From: an uncultured Clostridia bacterium
GTDB lineage: Bacteria; Bacillota; Clostridia; Oscillospirales; Oscillospiraceae
Reading direction: 5' to 3'
Assembly (NCBI GenBank): GCA_937892865.1
Contig: CALBJG010000067.1
Location: 1-22,807 of the forward strand
Length of the DNA: 22,807 bases
Shown: one piece after another, positions 8,803 to 15,843 of the stretch
Numbering within the stretch: the first letter of the stretch is position 1
Layout of the letters: the number at the start of each line of letters is the position of its first letter
The notes under the pieces: generated by a model
What the model was told of the DNA's origin: nothing
What the model saw: the letters and a program-made list of their open reading frames with translations, nothing else
The model's database searches: none
Translations under genes and position numbers: made by a program

Positions 8803-8831
8803 TTGACAAATGCGGCAAAAGCCTTTATAAT
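8803..8831 (+). promoter_or_regulatory. Perfect-consensus SigA promoter for DUF177-rpmF
   Basis: TTGACA, 17 bases, TATAAT with no mismatch, consistent with high expression of a ribosomal protein operon. An 8-bp inverted repeat (CCGCATTT at 8780-8787 and AAATGCGG at 8808-8815) brackets the -35. Confidence 0.88.
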
Positions 8832-8860
8832 ATTCAAGCACGCTTATGAGGAGGGATACT

Positions 8861-9361
8861 ATGCTTCTTAGCCTGTCTAAGATTATCGACTGTCCGGGAG
8901 CATCGGTAGACTTTTCCGTCAGCGTGGATCTGAGCGATCTTCAGTACGGCATCAGTTATCCGGTTTCAGAACCGGTGACCGCCAGCGGTAAAGTTCGCAA
9001 TACTGCCGGCGTCTTGGTAATGACCGGAAATATCCGGACATGCCTGCACGGCGTATGTGACCGCTGTACGGCAGATTTCACCCGGGATGTGGAATTTCCC
9101 ATCGATGTGGTGTTGGTCACAGAACTTGCCAGCGAAGAGAGCGAAGATGACAGGGTATTTTATCTGGAGGCAGACCAAGCCGACCTGGATGATATTGTCC
9201 GCACGGTATTTGTGCTGAGTATGGATTCCAAGTTGCTCTGCAAGCCGGACTGTCAGGGATTGTGTCACCGCTGTGGCAAGAACCTGAATGAGGGCAAATG
9301 CGATTGCCAGAAAGAAGTAGATCCCCGTTTTGCTGCTTTACGGCAGCTTCTCGATAAGTAA
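8861..9361 (+). CDS. DUF177 (YceD-like) protein upstream of rpmF
   Basis: A 166-residue member of the DUF177/YceD family, which almost always sits before rpmF and has been linked to 23S rRNA metabolism or ribosome biogenesis. Cysteines are arranged as probable metal sites: C66-x2-C69 (GVCDRC), then C127, C131, C135-x2-C138 (GLCHRCGK), C147 and C149 near the end. The family ending GLCxxCGxNLNxGxCxC is clear. The ATG at 8861 is chosen because GAGGAGGG precedes it at good spacing; the in-frame ATG five codons earlier overlaps this site. It forms an operon with rpmF 47 bases downstream. Confidence 0.9.
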   Translation: MLLSLSKIIDCPGASVDFSVSVDLSDLQYGISYPVSEPVTASGKVRNTAGVLVMTGNIRTCLHGVCDRCTADFTRDVEFPIDVVLVTELASEESEDDRVFYLEADQADLDDIVRTVFVLSMDSKLLCKPDCQGLCHRCGKNLNEGKCDCQKEVDPRFAALRQLLDK

Positions 9362-9408
9362 TAAATGAGTGCTGCCAACCAAGCAGTCTGATCAAGGAGG
9401 TGTCATCC

Positions 9409-9594
9409 ATGGCTGTCCCTAAGTGTAAAGTCTCCGGCGCCCGTCGCGACAAGCGTCGTGGTTCCAACTGGAAGCTGTCTGCTCCCAGCGTTACCGTTTG
9501 CTCCAAGTGCGGTGAGCCCGTTATGCCCCATAGAGCATGCAAGGCTTGCGGCAACTACAATGGCCGTCAGGTCCTGGCTGCCAAGGCTGACTAA
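9409..9594 (+). CDS. rpmF: Large ribosomal subunit protein L32
   Basis: A 61-residue basic protein starting MAVPKCKVSGARRDKRR, the L32 signature, with a zinc ribbon C31-x2-C34 ... C44-x2-C47 (CSKCGEP and CKACGNY). It belongs to the cysteine-containing L32 form. AAGGAGGTG lies directly upstream and fixes the ATG at 9409 rather than the in-frame GTG three codons earlier. It is the second gene of the DUF177 operon and is followed at once by a strong terminator. The plsX-fabH genes that often follow rpmF are absent. Confidence 0.97.
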   Translation: MAVPKCKVSGARRDKRRGSNWKLSAPSVTVCSKCGEPVMPHRACKACGNYNGRQVLAAKAD

Positions 9595-9616
9595 GGCAGG
9601 AAAAAAGCGTAAGCGC

Positions 9617-9645
9617 AGAGGAAGGCATCTTGCCTTCCTCTTTTT
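9617..9645 (+). terminator. Terminator of the DUF177-rpmF operon
   Basis: An 11-bp stem AGAGGAAGGCA / TGCCTTCCTCT with a TCT loop ends in five T's. Confidence 0.92.
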
Positions 9646-9685
9646 CCGTTTTTTGGAAATGTTTTTCGAACAAAAGGGTTTTTGA

Positions 9686-9714
9686 TTGATTTCGGCACTA
9701 TTTTGTGCCATAAT
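9686..9714 (+). promoter_or_regulatory. Promoter for der-plsY-gpsA
   Basis: TTGATT, 17 bases, CATAAT, with TG in the extended -10 position. AAAGGAGTGATT lies between it and the der start. Confidence 0.68.
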
Positions 9715-9748
9715 AAGGAAAATGTGTTTTTGAAAGGAGTGATTCTCC

Positions 9749-11080
9749 ATGGCGAAACCTCTGGTTGCGATCGTAGGTCGTCCCAATGTGGGTAAATCTA
9801 TGCTTTTTAATAAACTCACCGGCCACAGAACATCCATCGTGGAGGATACCCCCGGCGTTACCCGGGATCGGATCTACGGCGATTGCGAATGGTGCGGCAG
9901 ATCCTTTTCTTTGGTGGATACCGGCGGTATCGAACCCGGTACCGACAGCGATATGCTGAAGTTTATGCGCCGCCAGGCAGAGATCGGCATTGAACTGGCA
10001 GATTGTATCGTGATGGTCACAGATGTCCGTTCCGGCGTGACTGCAGCAGATGAAGATGTGGCAACGATGCTCCGCAAGTCCGGTAAGCCGGTTGCGCTGG
10101 CAGTGAATAAGTGCGACTCCATCGGTCCTGTGAATCCGGATGTGTATGAGTTTTACGGTCTTGGTATCGGCGATCTGTTTGAGGTCTCCGCTGTCCACGG
10201 TCACGGCACCGGCGACTTGCTGGATTGGTGTTTGGAGAATATGCCCGAACCGGATGCGGAGGAAGAGGAGAGCGACATTATCAAAGTCGCCATTGTGGGC
10301 AAACCCAATGTGGGTAAGTCCAGCCTTTTGAATCGGATCCTGGGTGAGGAGCGCGTTATCGTTTCCAATATTGCCGGCACTACCCGCGACGCCATCGACT
10401 CGGATTTCGAGAATGAAACCGGTAAATACTGTTTCATTGATACCGCCGGTATGCGTCGCAAGAGCAAAGTGGACGATATTATTGAGAAATACTCCAATAT
10501 GCGTACCATCAACGCCATTGAGCGGGCAGATGTGTGCCTGATCCTGGTGGATGCCAACGATGGCGTTACCGAGCAGGATACCAAAATTGCCGGTCTTGTC
10601 CATGAGGCCGGTAAAGCCGCTATCATCGTTGTGAATAAGTGGGATGCAGTGGCGGATAAAGAAACCAATACCATGCGGGATAAGGAAGCGGCTGTCCGTG
10701 ACGGTCTCAGTTATATGACTTATGCGCCGGTGGTCTTCCTTTCTGCGCTTACCGGTCAGCGGGTGGACAAATTGTTTTCTGTGATCCAGGATGTGCATAA
10801 GCAGAATACCAGCCGTATTACGACCGGCGCGCTGAACAGCGTTCTGGCAGATGCCACAGCCCGTGTCCAGCCGCCCTCTGATAAGGGCCGCCGTCTGAAG
10901 ATCTACTATATGACCCAGGCAGGCACAAAGCCGCCCCATTTCGTGATCTTCTGTAACGATGCACGGCTGTTCCATTTTTCCTATCAGAGATATTTGGAAA
11001 ATCAAATTCGAGAGGTGTTTGGCTTACAAGGCACCCCCGTGCGGATCACCATCCGCCAGAAGGGCGATAAGGAGGAATAA
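9749..11080 (+). CDS. der: Ribosome-assembly GTPase Der (EngA)
   Basis: A 443-residue tandem GTPase needed for 50S subunit maturation. The first G domain has GRPNVGKS (10-17), DTPGVTRD, DTGG and NKCD (120-123); the second has GKPNVGKS (184-191), TTRDAIDS, DTAGMRRKSKVDD and NKWD (296-299). A KH-like C-terminal domain (PPHFVIFCND ... IREVFGLQGTPVRI) completes the normal architecture and length. The residue after the first P-loop Ser is Met18, where most family members have Thr; the second domain keeps Ser. It is the first gene of an operon with plsY and gpsA, an order common in Clostridia. The start is supported by AAAGGAGTGATT. Confidence 0.98.
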   Translation: MAKPLVAIVGRPNVGKSMLFNKLTGHRTSIVEDTPGVTRDRIYGDCEWCGRSFSLVDTGGIEPGTDSDMLKFMRRQAEIGIELADCIVMVTDVRSGVTAADEDVATMLRKSGKPVALAVNKCDSIGPVNPDVYEFYGLGIGDLFEVSAVHGHGTGDLLDWCLENMPEPDAEEEESDIIKVAIVGKPNVGKSSLLNRILGEERVIVSNIAGTTRDAIDSDFENETGKYCFIDTAGMRRKSKVDDIIEKYSNMRTINAIERADVCLILVDANDGVTEQDTKIAGLVHEAGKAAIIVVNKWDAVADKETNTMRDKEAAVRDGLSYMTYAPVVFLSALTGQRVDKLFSVIQDVHKQNTSRITTGALNSVLADATARVQPPSDKGRRLKIYYMTQAGTKPPHFVIFCNDARLFHFSYQRYLENQIREVFGLQGTPVRITIRQKGDKEE

Positions 11081-11082
11081 GT

Positions 11083-11709
11083 ATGTGGCTTCCTATTCTG
11101 ATCACATTGCTGGTGGGTTACCTGTTGGGTAACTTAAACGGCGCATACAGTATGTCCGTACTCATCGCTCACGAGGATGTGCGTACAAAAGGCAGCGGCA
11201 ACGCCGGCCTTACCAACTTTATCCGGAATTTCGGCGCAGCCAACGGTCTGCTGGTCATTCTGATCGACGCAGGTAAAGCCATCGTCTCCTGCCTGGCAGG
11301 CGGTCTGCTTCTGCAGCCTTACGGCTATTATACCGAGGGCGCGGCTTTGGGCGGCGTGGCAGTTATGTTAGGCCATGTGTACCCGGCGCTTCTCGGCTTT
11401 AAAGGCGGCAAGGGCATCTTAAGCGGCTTATTCATTGCTGTTGTGGTGGATTGGCGGGTCGCGTTGCTGATTTTGGCTGTATTTTCCGTTGCTTATTTTA
11501 CCACCCAGTATGTTTCCCTTGGGTCTGTTCTGGCGGCAATTGCATTTGCCATCGGTTTTGTTGTATTGCATCTTGACAGCATCCCTGTGGCAGTTTGCGG
11601 CGCGTTTATGGGTCTGCTGGCGGTCTTTATGCACCGTGAGAACATCCGTCGTCTGCTCAAAGGGGAAGAACGGAAGACAAACCTTTTTGGAAAGGGAGAA
11701 AAGAAATGA
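11083..11709 (+). CDS. plsY: Acyl-phosphate:glycerol-3-phosphate acyltransferase PlsY
   Basis: A 208-residue multi-pass membrane enzyme that transfers an acyl group from acyl-phosphate to glycerol-3-phosphate, the first committed step of phospholipid synthesis. Conserved motifs are GSGNAGLTN (37-45; usually GSGNxGATN), GHVYP (97-101) and FKGGKG (106-111), with hydrophobic helices between them. The start is two bases after der and its ribosome binding site AAGGAGGAA lies in the last der codons, so translation is coupled. The 3' end overlaps gpsA by four bases. The short basic tail (RKTNLFGKGEKK) is cytoplasmic. Confidence 0.96.
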   Translation: MWLPILITLLVGYLLGNLNGAYSMSVLIAHEDVRTKGSGNAGLTNFIRNFGAANGLLVILIDAGKAIVSCLAGGLLLQPYGYYTEGAALGGVAVMLGHVYPALLGFKGGKGILSGLFIAVVVDWRVALLILAVFSVAYFTTQYVSLGSVLAAIAFAIGFVVLHLDSIPVAVCGAFMGLLAVFMHRENIRRLLKGEERKTNLFGKGEKK

Positions 11710-12701
11710 AAGCAGCGGTAATCGGCAGCGGCGCATGGGGTACGGCTTTGGCAGTCGCCCTGGCGAAAAACGGCCACCAGGTCGTTATTTGGACTTTTGA
11801 AAAAGAACTGATCCCGCAGATTCGGGAAACCAAAGAAAACCCAAGACTCCCAGGAGTTACCCTACCGGAAAGTGTCACGATCAGCGATGACTATGCCTGT
11901 GCGGCAGATTGTGACCTGGTGGTGATTGCCTGCCCGTCTTTTCCTATCCGCAGTGTCTGCAAGGGCGTTGCTCCCTATATTAAAGAAGATGCTGTTGTGG
12001 TATCCGTTGCCAAAGGCATCGAGCGGGGGACGCACCTGCGTATGAGTCAGGTGGTGCAGGAAGTAACCGGGAAAGCAGTTGTGGTGCTCACCGGTCCCAG
12101 CCACGCGGAAGAGGTTGGCAGAAACTTGCCCACCGGATGTTTGGCTGCCTGCCAAGACCGGGAAAAAGCAGAGTTTGTGCAGGAGGCTTTTGCTTCCGAA
12201 ACATTCCGTATCTACACAAGCCCCGATGCGGCGGGCGCGGAACTGGGCGCTGCGCTGAAAAATGTCATCGCCCTTTGTGCCGGCGTTACCGACGGTTTGG
12301 GCTATGGGGATAATACAAAAGCCATGCTGATGACAAGAGGCCTTACGGAGATCGCCCGGCTGGGCGTTGCGTTGGGCGCAAATAAGGATACCTTTGCCGG
12401 TCTGGCAGGTGTGGGTGACCTGATCGTTACCTGCACATCCATGCACTCCAGAAACCGCCGGGCAGGCATTTTGATCGGCCAGGGCAAAACTGCCCGGGAG
12501 GCGATGGAGGAAGTCGGCGCAGTGGTCGAAGGCTACTACGCCGCAGAATCCGCCTGGGAACTGGCAAGGCATTTAAATGTGGATATGCCCATTACCCATG
12601 CGGCATACAGCGTTCTTTATGAAGGCGCATCTGCCAGGGAAGCAGTTACAGAATTGCTCCACCGCCGCAACAAAGCGGAATCCGAAGATGCAGGCTGGTA
12701 A
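11706..12701 (+). CDS. gpsA: NAD(P)-dependent glycerol-3-phosphate dehydrogenase
   Basis: A 331-residue cytoplasmic enzyme that reduces dihydroxyacetone phosphate to glycerol-3-phosphate, the substrate of the PlsY encoded just upstream. The Rossmann motif GSGAWGTALA is at 7-16, SVAKGIE contains Lys103, TGPSHAEEV spans 129-137, and ALKNVIAL contains the catalytic Lys185. Length is standard. The start overlaps the plsY stop as ATGA, with AAAGGGAGAAAAG upstream, which indicates translational coupling. In Bacillus and many Clostridia spoIVA lies next to this gene; here it is about 3.4 kb away and inverted. A strong terminator follows. Confidence 0.98.
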   Translation: MKAAVIGSGAWGTALAVALAKNGHQVVIWTFEKELIPQIRETKENPRLPGVTLPESVTISDDYACAADCDLVVIACPSFPIRSVCKGVAPYIKEDAVVVSVAKGIERGTHLRMSQVVQEVTGKAVVVLTGPSHAEEVGRNLPTGCLAACQDREKAEFVQEAFASETFRIYTSPDAAGAELGAALKNVIALCAGVTDGLGYGDNTKAMLMTRGLTEIARLGVALGANKDTFAGLAGVGDLIVTCTSMHSRNRRAGILIGQGKTAREAMEEVGAVVEGYYAAESAWELARHLNVDMPITHAAYSVLYEGASAREAVTELLHRRNKAESEDAGW

Positions 12702-12707
12702 ATATAA

Positions 12708-12737
12708 AACACCGCAGTGTAAACTGCGGTGTTTTTT
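12708..12737 (+). terminator. Terminator of der-plsY-gpsA
   Basis: An 11-bp stem AACACCGCAGT / ACTGCGGTGTT with a GTAA loop and a run of six T's starting in the stem. Confidence 0.93.
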
Positions 12738-12752
12738 AGGCAGAGAGGAAAG

Positions 12753-12780
12753 AAAAAACGGCATTGCAAAAGCAATGCCG
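12753..12780 (-). terminator. rpmB terminator
   Basis: A 9-bp stem CGGCATTGC / GCAATGCCG with a four-base loop. On the minus strand it is followed by six T's. It lies next to the plus-strand gpsA terminator, giving back-to-back hairpins between convergent genes. Confidence 0.9.
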
Positions 12781-12797
12781 CAATTTATCATACCTTA

Positions 12798-12986
12798 TCA
12801 GACAGCCCGCTCAACCTTGTTGGAACGGAGACATCTGGTACAAGCGTACACATGGCACGGAGTACCGTTGACAATGGCCTTGACCCGCTTTACATTGGGT
12901 TTCCAGGTACGATTGGAACGTCTGTGGGAGTGGGAAACCTTGATACCGAAGGTAACGCCCTTACCACAATAATCACACTTCGCCAT
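12798..12986 (-). CDS. rpmB: Large ribosomal subunit protein L28
   Basis: A 62-residue basic protein with the L28 pattern: MAKCDYCGKG at the start, VSHSHRRSNRTWKPNVKRV in the middle and a C-terminal CTRCLRSNKV. Cysteines 4, 7, 49 and 52 form the zinc site of the C+ form of L28. Strong AGGAGGTG lies eight bases before the ATG. The gene is alone, with its own promoter and terminator, between convergent gpsA and divergent hprK. Confidence 0.97.
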   Translation of the reverse strand: MAKCDYCGKGVTFGIKVSHSHRRSNRTWKPNVKRVKAIVNGTPCHVYACTRCLRSNKVERAV

Positions 12987-13027
12987 TCACTGCACCTCCT
13001 ATCCGTCCGTTGATGGCTCAATGATTC

Positions 13028-13046
13028 GCGCCTCCTAAACAGGCGC
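13028..13046 (-). promoter_or_regulatory. Hairpin at the 5' end of the rpmB mRNA
   Basis: A 6-bp GC stem GCGCCT / AGGCGC with a seven-base loop lies where transcription from the rpmB promoter should begin, about 45 bases before the ribosome binding site. It could protect the 5' end or serve in autoregulation; neither is shown by the sequence. Confidence 0.4.
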
Positions 13047-13052
13047 TTGAAT

Positions 13053-13081
13053 ATGATAGCAGAGTTTTCAGAAAAAAGCAA
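13053..13081 (-). promoter_or_regulatory. rpmB promoter
   Basis: On the minus strand TTGCTT, 17 bases, TATCAT, with TG in the extended -10 position. Confidence 0.7.
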
Positions 13082-13120
13082 GTCTTTTTTTGGGAAATTT
13101 TTAGTTTTTTGAAAATATAG

Positions 13121-13149
13121 TTGATATTCAGGTCTGCAAAAGATATAAT
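13121..13149 (+). promoter_or_regulatory. hprK promoter
   Basis: TTGATA, 17 bases, TATAAT, one mismatch from consensus. GAGGTGATGG follows at 13167-13176 before the ATG. Confidence 0.82.
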
Positions 13150-13179
13150 AGCCTCAATAAAGGTATGAGGTGATGGCTT

Positions 13180-14112
13180 ATGAATGATATGCATTACATT
13201 CCCCTTACAACACTTGTAAAAGATTTTCACCTGGAAGTCGCCTATGCATCCACAGACTACGAATCCATCCGGCTGACGGTTGAGGAAGTTACCCGTCCCG
13301 GCTTGCAACTTGCCGGGTATTTTGACCACTTTGAACCCATTCGCCTGCAGGTGATGGGTAATGTGGAAGCAAGTTACCTGCAAAAACTCTCGGAAACCGA
13401 GCGGGCTACCACATTTGACCGCTTGTTTTCCTATAAAGTTCCTGCGCTGCTGATCGCCCGCAATATCGTGCCGGATCCCCAGTGCCTGGAAATGGCGAAG
13501 AAGCATAATATCACCATATTGCGCAGTAAAGAAGTAACAAGTACCATCGTTTCGGATATTATTGCGTACCTCAACGCCGCGCTGGCTCGGCGTATGACCC
13601 GTCACGGCGTCTTGGTGGAAGTTTACGGCGAAGGCCTGCTTCTGATCGGTGACAGTGGTATCGGTAAAAGTGAAGCGGCTGTGGAACTTTTGAAGCGTGG
13701 TCACCGGCTGATCGCCGATGATGCGGTAGAGATCCGCAAAGTGGGCGGCTCTTTGGTAGGCACAGCCCCGGAACTGATAAGAAACTATATCGAACTTCGC
13801 GGCATCGGTATCGTCAATGTGGCGAAACTGTTCGGTATGGGCGCAGTTAAGGCAGAAAACGAAATTGACCTTGTGGTCAATATCGTACACTGGGAAAAGA
13901 ACCAAACTTATGACCGGGTGGGCGTGGAAGAACAGTATATGGACATTATGGGCGTGGACATTCCCATGAACACCATCCCCATTACTCCCGGACGAAACCT
14001 GGCGGTGATTTTGGAAGTGGCGGCTATGAATAACCGTCAGCGGAAGATGGGTTACAATGCCGCATTGGAATTCACCCAGCAGATCGACCGCCATTTAAGT
14101 GAGAATCAGTAA
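13180..14112 (+). CDS. hprK: HPr kinase/phosphorylase
   Basis: A 310-residue bifunctional enzyme that phosphorylates Ser46 of HPr and reverses the reaction, feeding carbon catabolite control through CcpA. It has the N-terminal HprK domain (about 1-130) and a C-terminal kinase domain with RHGVLVEVYG (His142), P-loop GDSGIGKS (157-164), LIADDAVEI and the family signature ELRGIGIVNV (205-214). Length is standard. A near-consensus promoter precedes it. It shares a unit with the RluA-type gene three bases downstream, not with lgt or uvrA as in many Firmicutes. HPr itself is not in the window. Confidence 0.97.
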   Translation: MNDMHYIPLTTLVKDFHLEVAYASTDYESIRLTVEEVTRPGLQLAGYFDHFEPIRLQVMGNVEASYLQKLSETERATTFDRLFSYKVPALLIARNIVPDPQCLEMAKKHNITILRSKEVTSTIVSDIIAYLNAALARRMTRHGVLVEVYGEGLLLIGDSGIGKSEAAVELLKRGHRLIADDAVEIRKVGGSLVGTAPELIRNYIELRGIGIVNVAKLFGMGAVKAENEIDLVVNIVHWEKNQTYDRVGVEEQYMDIMGVDIPMNTIPITPGRNLAVILEVAAMNNRQRKMGYNAALEFTQQIDRHLSENQ

Positions 14113-14115
14113 CTT

Positions 14116-15081
14116 ATGAAAGAATTTACCATTGGCGCAAACGACGCCGGCCAGCGGCTGGACCGCTTTTTGGCAAAGGCAGTGCCTCTGCTTCCGGCGT
14201 CTTTGGCGCAGAAATATATCCGCATAAAGCGGATCAAGTGTAACGGCGCCAGAGCAGAGCGGGATACCCGGCTGAAAGAGGGCGACATTCTCCAACTGTA
14301 TATCAATGACGAGTTCTTTGATAAACCCCGTGAGGATAACGCCTACCTAACCGTAGCCACACCCAAATTGAATATCGTCTATGAGGATGAAAATATCCTG
14401 CTGGTGGATAAGCGACCCGGACTTGCCGTTCACCCCCACGATGGCGCGGAGTACGGCAGAACGCTCATTGACCATATCCAGGCATATCTGTATCAGAAAC
14501 GGGAATGGTCACCAAGAGGGGAGAACGCCTTTACACCGGCGCTTTGTAACCGAATTGACCGGAATACCGGCGGTATCGTCATCGCCGCAAAAACGGCAGA
14601 AGCCCTGCGGGTAATGAACCAGAAGATTAAAGACCGGGAATTGGACAAACGCTATCTTGCCATTGTGGAAGGTACGCCCAAGCCGCCCAAGGGCAGTTTG
14701 AAAGGCTACCTTTTCAAAGATGCCAAAAAGAACAAAGTCTTTGTGACCAACACCCCCCAGCCGGGTAGCAAATCCTGCCAGACCAACTATGTGACATTGG
14801 CAAGCAGAAACGGCTTGAGTTTGGTGGAGTGTGAACTGATCACCGGTCGTACCCACCAGATCCGCGCCCAATTTGCCCACGCAGGCCACCCGCTGTTAGG
14901 TGACGGGAAATACGGCAAACTGGATAAACGGTTTGACCGCACCTACCAGGCACTCTATTCCTATAAACTGACGTTCTGCTTCACCACAGACGCAGGCAGC
15001 CTGGAAAATCTCAACGGTAAAACTTTCCAGGTAGACCAGGTAGACTTTGCAAAAGAATACTTCCCAGACACAAAAATTTAA
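14116..15081 (+). CDS. RluA family RNA pseudouridine synthase
   Basis: A 321-residue enzyme that isomerises uridine to pseudouridine in rRNA or tRNA. An N-terminal S4-type RNA-binding region (about 1-65, with AGQRLDRFLAK) is followed by the catalytic domain with NRIDRNTGG (145-153, catalytic Asp148) and GRTHQIRAQFAHAGHPLLGD (from 244), the standard RluA/RluD motifs. The target position cannot be assigned; RluC/D-like 23S sites are possible. It starts three bases after hprK with only a weak ribosome binding site, so coupling to hprK is likely. It is the last gene before the accessory island, and its stop lies on the terminator hairpin. Confidence 0.95.
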   Translation: MKEFTIGANDAGQRLDRFLAKAVPLLPASLAQKYIRIKRIKCNGARAERDTRLKEGDILQLYINDEFFDKPREDNAYLTVATPKLNIVYEDENILLVDKRPGLAVHPHDGAEYGRTLIDHIQAYLYQKREWSPRGENAFTPALCNRIDRNTGGIVIAAKTAEALRVMNQKIKDRELDKRYLAIVEGTPKPPKGSLKGYLFKDAKKNKVFVTNTPQPGSKSCQTNYVTLASRNGLSLVECELITGRTHQIRAQFAHAGHPLLGDGKYGKLDKRFDRTYQALYSYKLTFCFTTDAGSLENLNGKTFQVDQVDFAKEYFPDTKI

Positions 15082-15248
15082 GGAGCGGTGCAAACCGCTC
15101 CTTTTGCATATATTTGCCGCCCGTGTTTCCAAGTGTAGGTGTGTATGCCGTCACTTGTTAGATTACCTATAGAATCATAGGTAAAGGTGCGTCCATCGTA
15201 ACCGGTCAGCAGGTCACCCCACTGGCTGTTGCCGTAGGTGTAGGATAG
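15078..15248 (-). pseudogene. Relic of an RHS/YD-repeat protein
   Basis: Reading the minus strand from 15248 gives an open frame of 56 codons with no start codon. It includes YTYGNSQWGDLLTGYDG, then FTYDSIGNLTSDG and YTWKHGRQ, the tandem YD-repeat pattern (Y-Y-GN, W-DLLT-Y-G, YD-IGN, YTW-GR) of RHS and WapA-like polymorphic toxins. Full proteins of this kind exceed 1000 residues; only about 45 codons remain. The frame runs into the rluA-like terminator on one side and is cut by a GC hairpin on the other. It lies just downstream of an NTF2-fold immunity gene on the same strand, the arrangement left when RHS loci decay. The segment is too short for the ORF criteria usually applied and is easy to miss. 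Confidence 0.8.
15080..15105 (+). terminator. Terminator of hprK-rluA-like
   Basis: A 10-bp stem AAGGAGCGGT / ACCGCTCCTT with a GCAA loop and a short T-run. Confidence 0.85.
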
Positions 15249-15268
15249 GGGGCGGGCAAACCGCCCCC
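15248..15268. other. GC-rich hairpin beside the RHS relic
   Basis: A perfect 8-bp stem GGGGGCGG / CCGCCCCC with a GCAAA loop. It resembles the rluA-like terminator 168 bases away (both contain GCGG, GCAAA and CCGC) but lacks a T-run on either strand. It marks the left limit of RHS similarity when read on the minus strand. Confidence 0.7.
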
Positions 15269-15347
15269 TTAGTTATGCGATTGTTTCGTCAACACACAGA
15301 ACCGTCTCTTGCCTAGTTATCCGTACCAGGAGATGGGGCCGCTCTCC

Positions 15348-15740
15348 TTATTGATCGTGCCAAATGGCGAGAACTTTCCCGTCTGCCTTTTGTATCAAAA
15401 TGTATGGCACTCCACCTTTATATCCTTTTGGTAAAGAACCTTTGACAAGCCACACATTCGTCTCTTCATCAAAAAATACCTTGAAAGGCTTCTTTCTATA
15501 GATTTTATCTCCAAACAAATTACGCCATTCTTCTACAGCATGGTTTTTTGCTTCTTCTGCAGTCGAGACTTCCCCTAAGTATTTATCAGACGGAAACTCT
15601 TTTATAGCATAAAGATAGTAAGGTTCATTATTCAAACTGAAGGATTTTACATTTGTCTTCATATGCGCATTATAAATGAATATCCCTGCTATCAATACAG
15701 CAACTATTAACACACAAATGATTTTAATTCTGGCATTCAT
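15348..15740 (-). CDS. Membrane-anchored NTF2-fold immunity protein (YbbC/YhhH-like)
   Basis: A 130-residue protein with one N-terminal hydrophobic segment (about 6-25) and an outward-facing domain that I match to the NTF2-fold immunity family (Imm-NTF2-2). The family pattern is visible: TAEEAKNHAVEEW (60-72), then a conserved Phe/Gly turn, KPFKVFFDEETNVWLVKGSLP, GGVPYILIQKADGKVL. In E. coli the relatives ybbC and yhhH sit beside rhsD and rhsB and protect against RHS toxin tips. Here the RHS relic is the next feature downstream on the same strand, which supports the assignment. The GGAGG site at 15749-15753 sets the start. The N-terminal anchor suggests protection at or outside the membrane. 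Its cognate toxin is absent from the window. Confidence 0.8.
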   Translation of the reverse strand: MNARIKIICVLIVAVLIAGIFIYNAHMKTNVKSFSLNNEPYYLYAIKEFPSDKYLGEVSTAEEAKNHAVEEWRNLFGDKIYRKKPFKVFFDEETNVWLVKGSLPKGYKGGVPYILIQKADGKVLAIWHDQ

Positions 15741-15762
15741 AATTAAGGCCTCCAGAGGTCAG

Positions 15763-15789
15763 GGGTCATGGGGACGGTTCTCTTGTCCC
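15763..15789. repeat. REP-like repeat, copy 1
   Basis: A 27-base unit with core GGGGACGGTTCTCTTGTCCC. It differs from copy 5 at two positions in the left arm. It lies just upstream of the ribosome binding site of the immunity gene. Confidence 0.8.
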
Positions 15790-15843
15790 TTTCTTAATTT
15801 AGGGCTTGACTTTTAATAGTTAGTCTGTGCTATTGCTATTATT

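Noticed and set aside
9698..11005. 435-codon minus-strand frame opposite der
   Set aside because: Antisense to an unmistakable der gene; low-complexity His/Ile-rich product typical of a shadow frame.
13018..14094. 358-codon minus-strand frame opposite hprK
   Set aside because: Overlaps certain hprK coding sequence and both promoters; no protein-family features.
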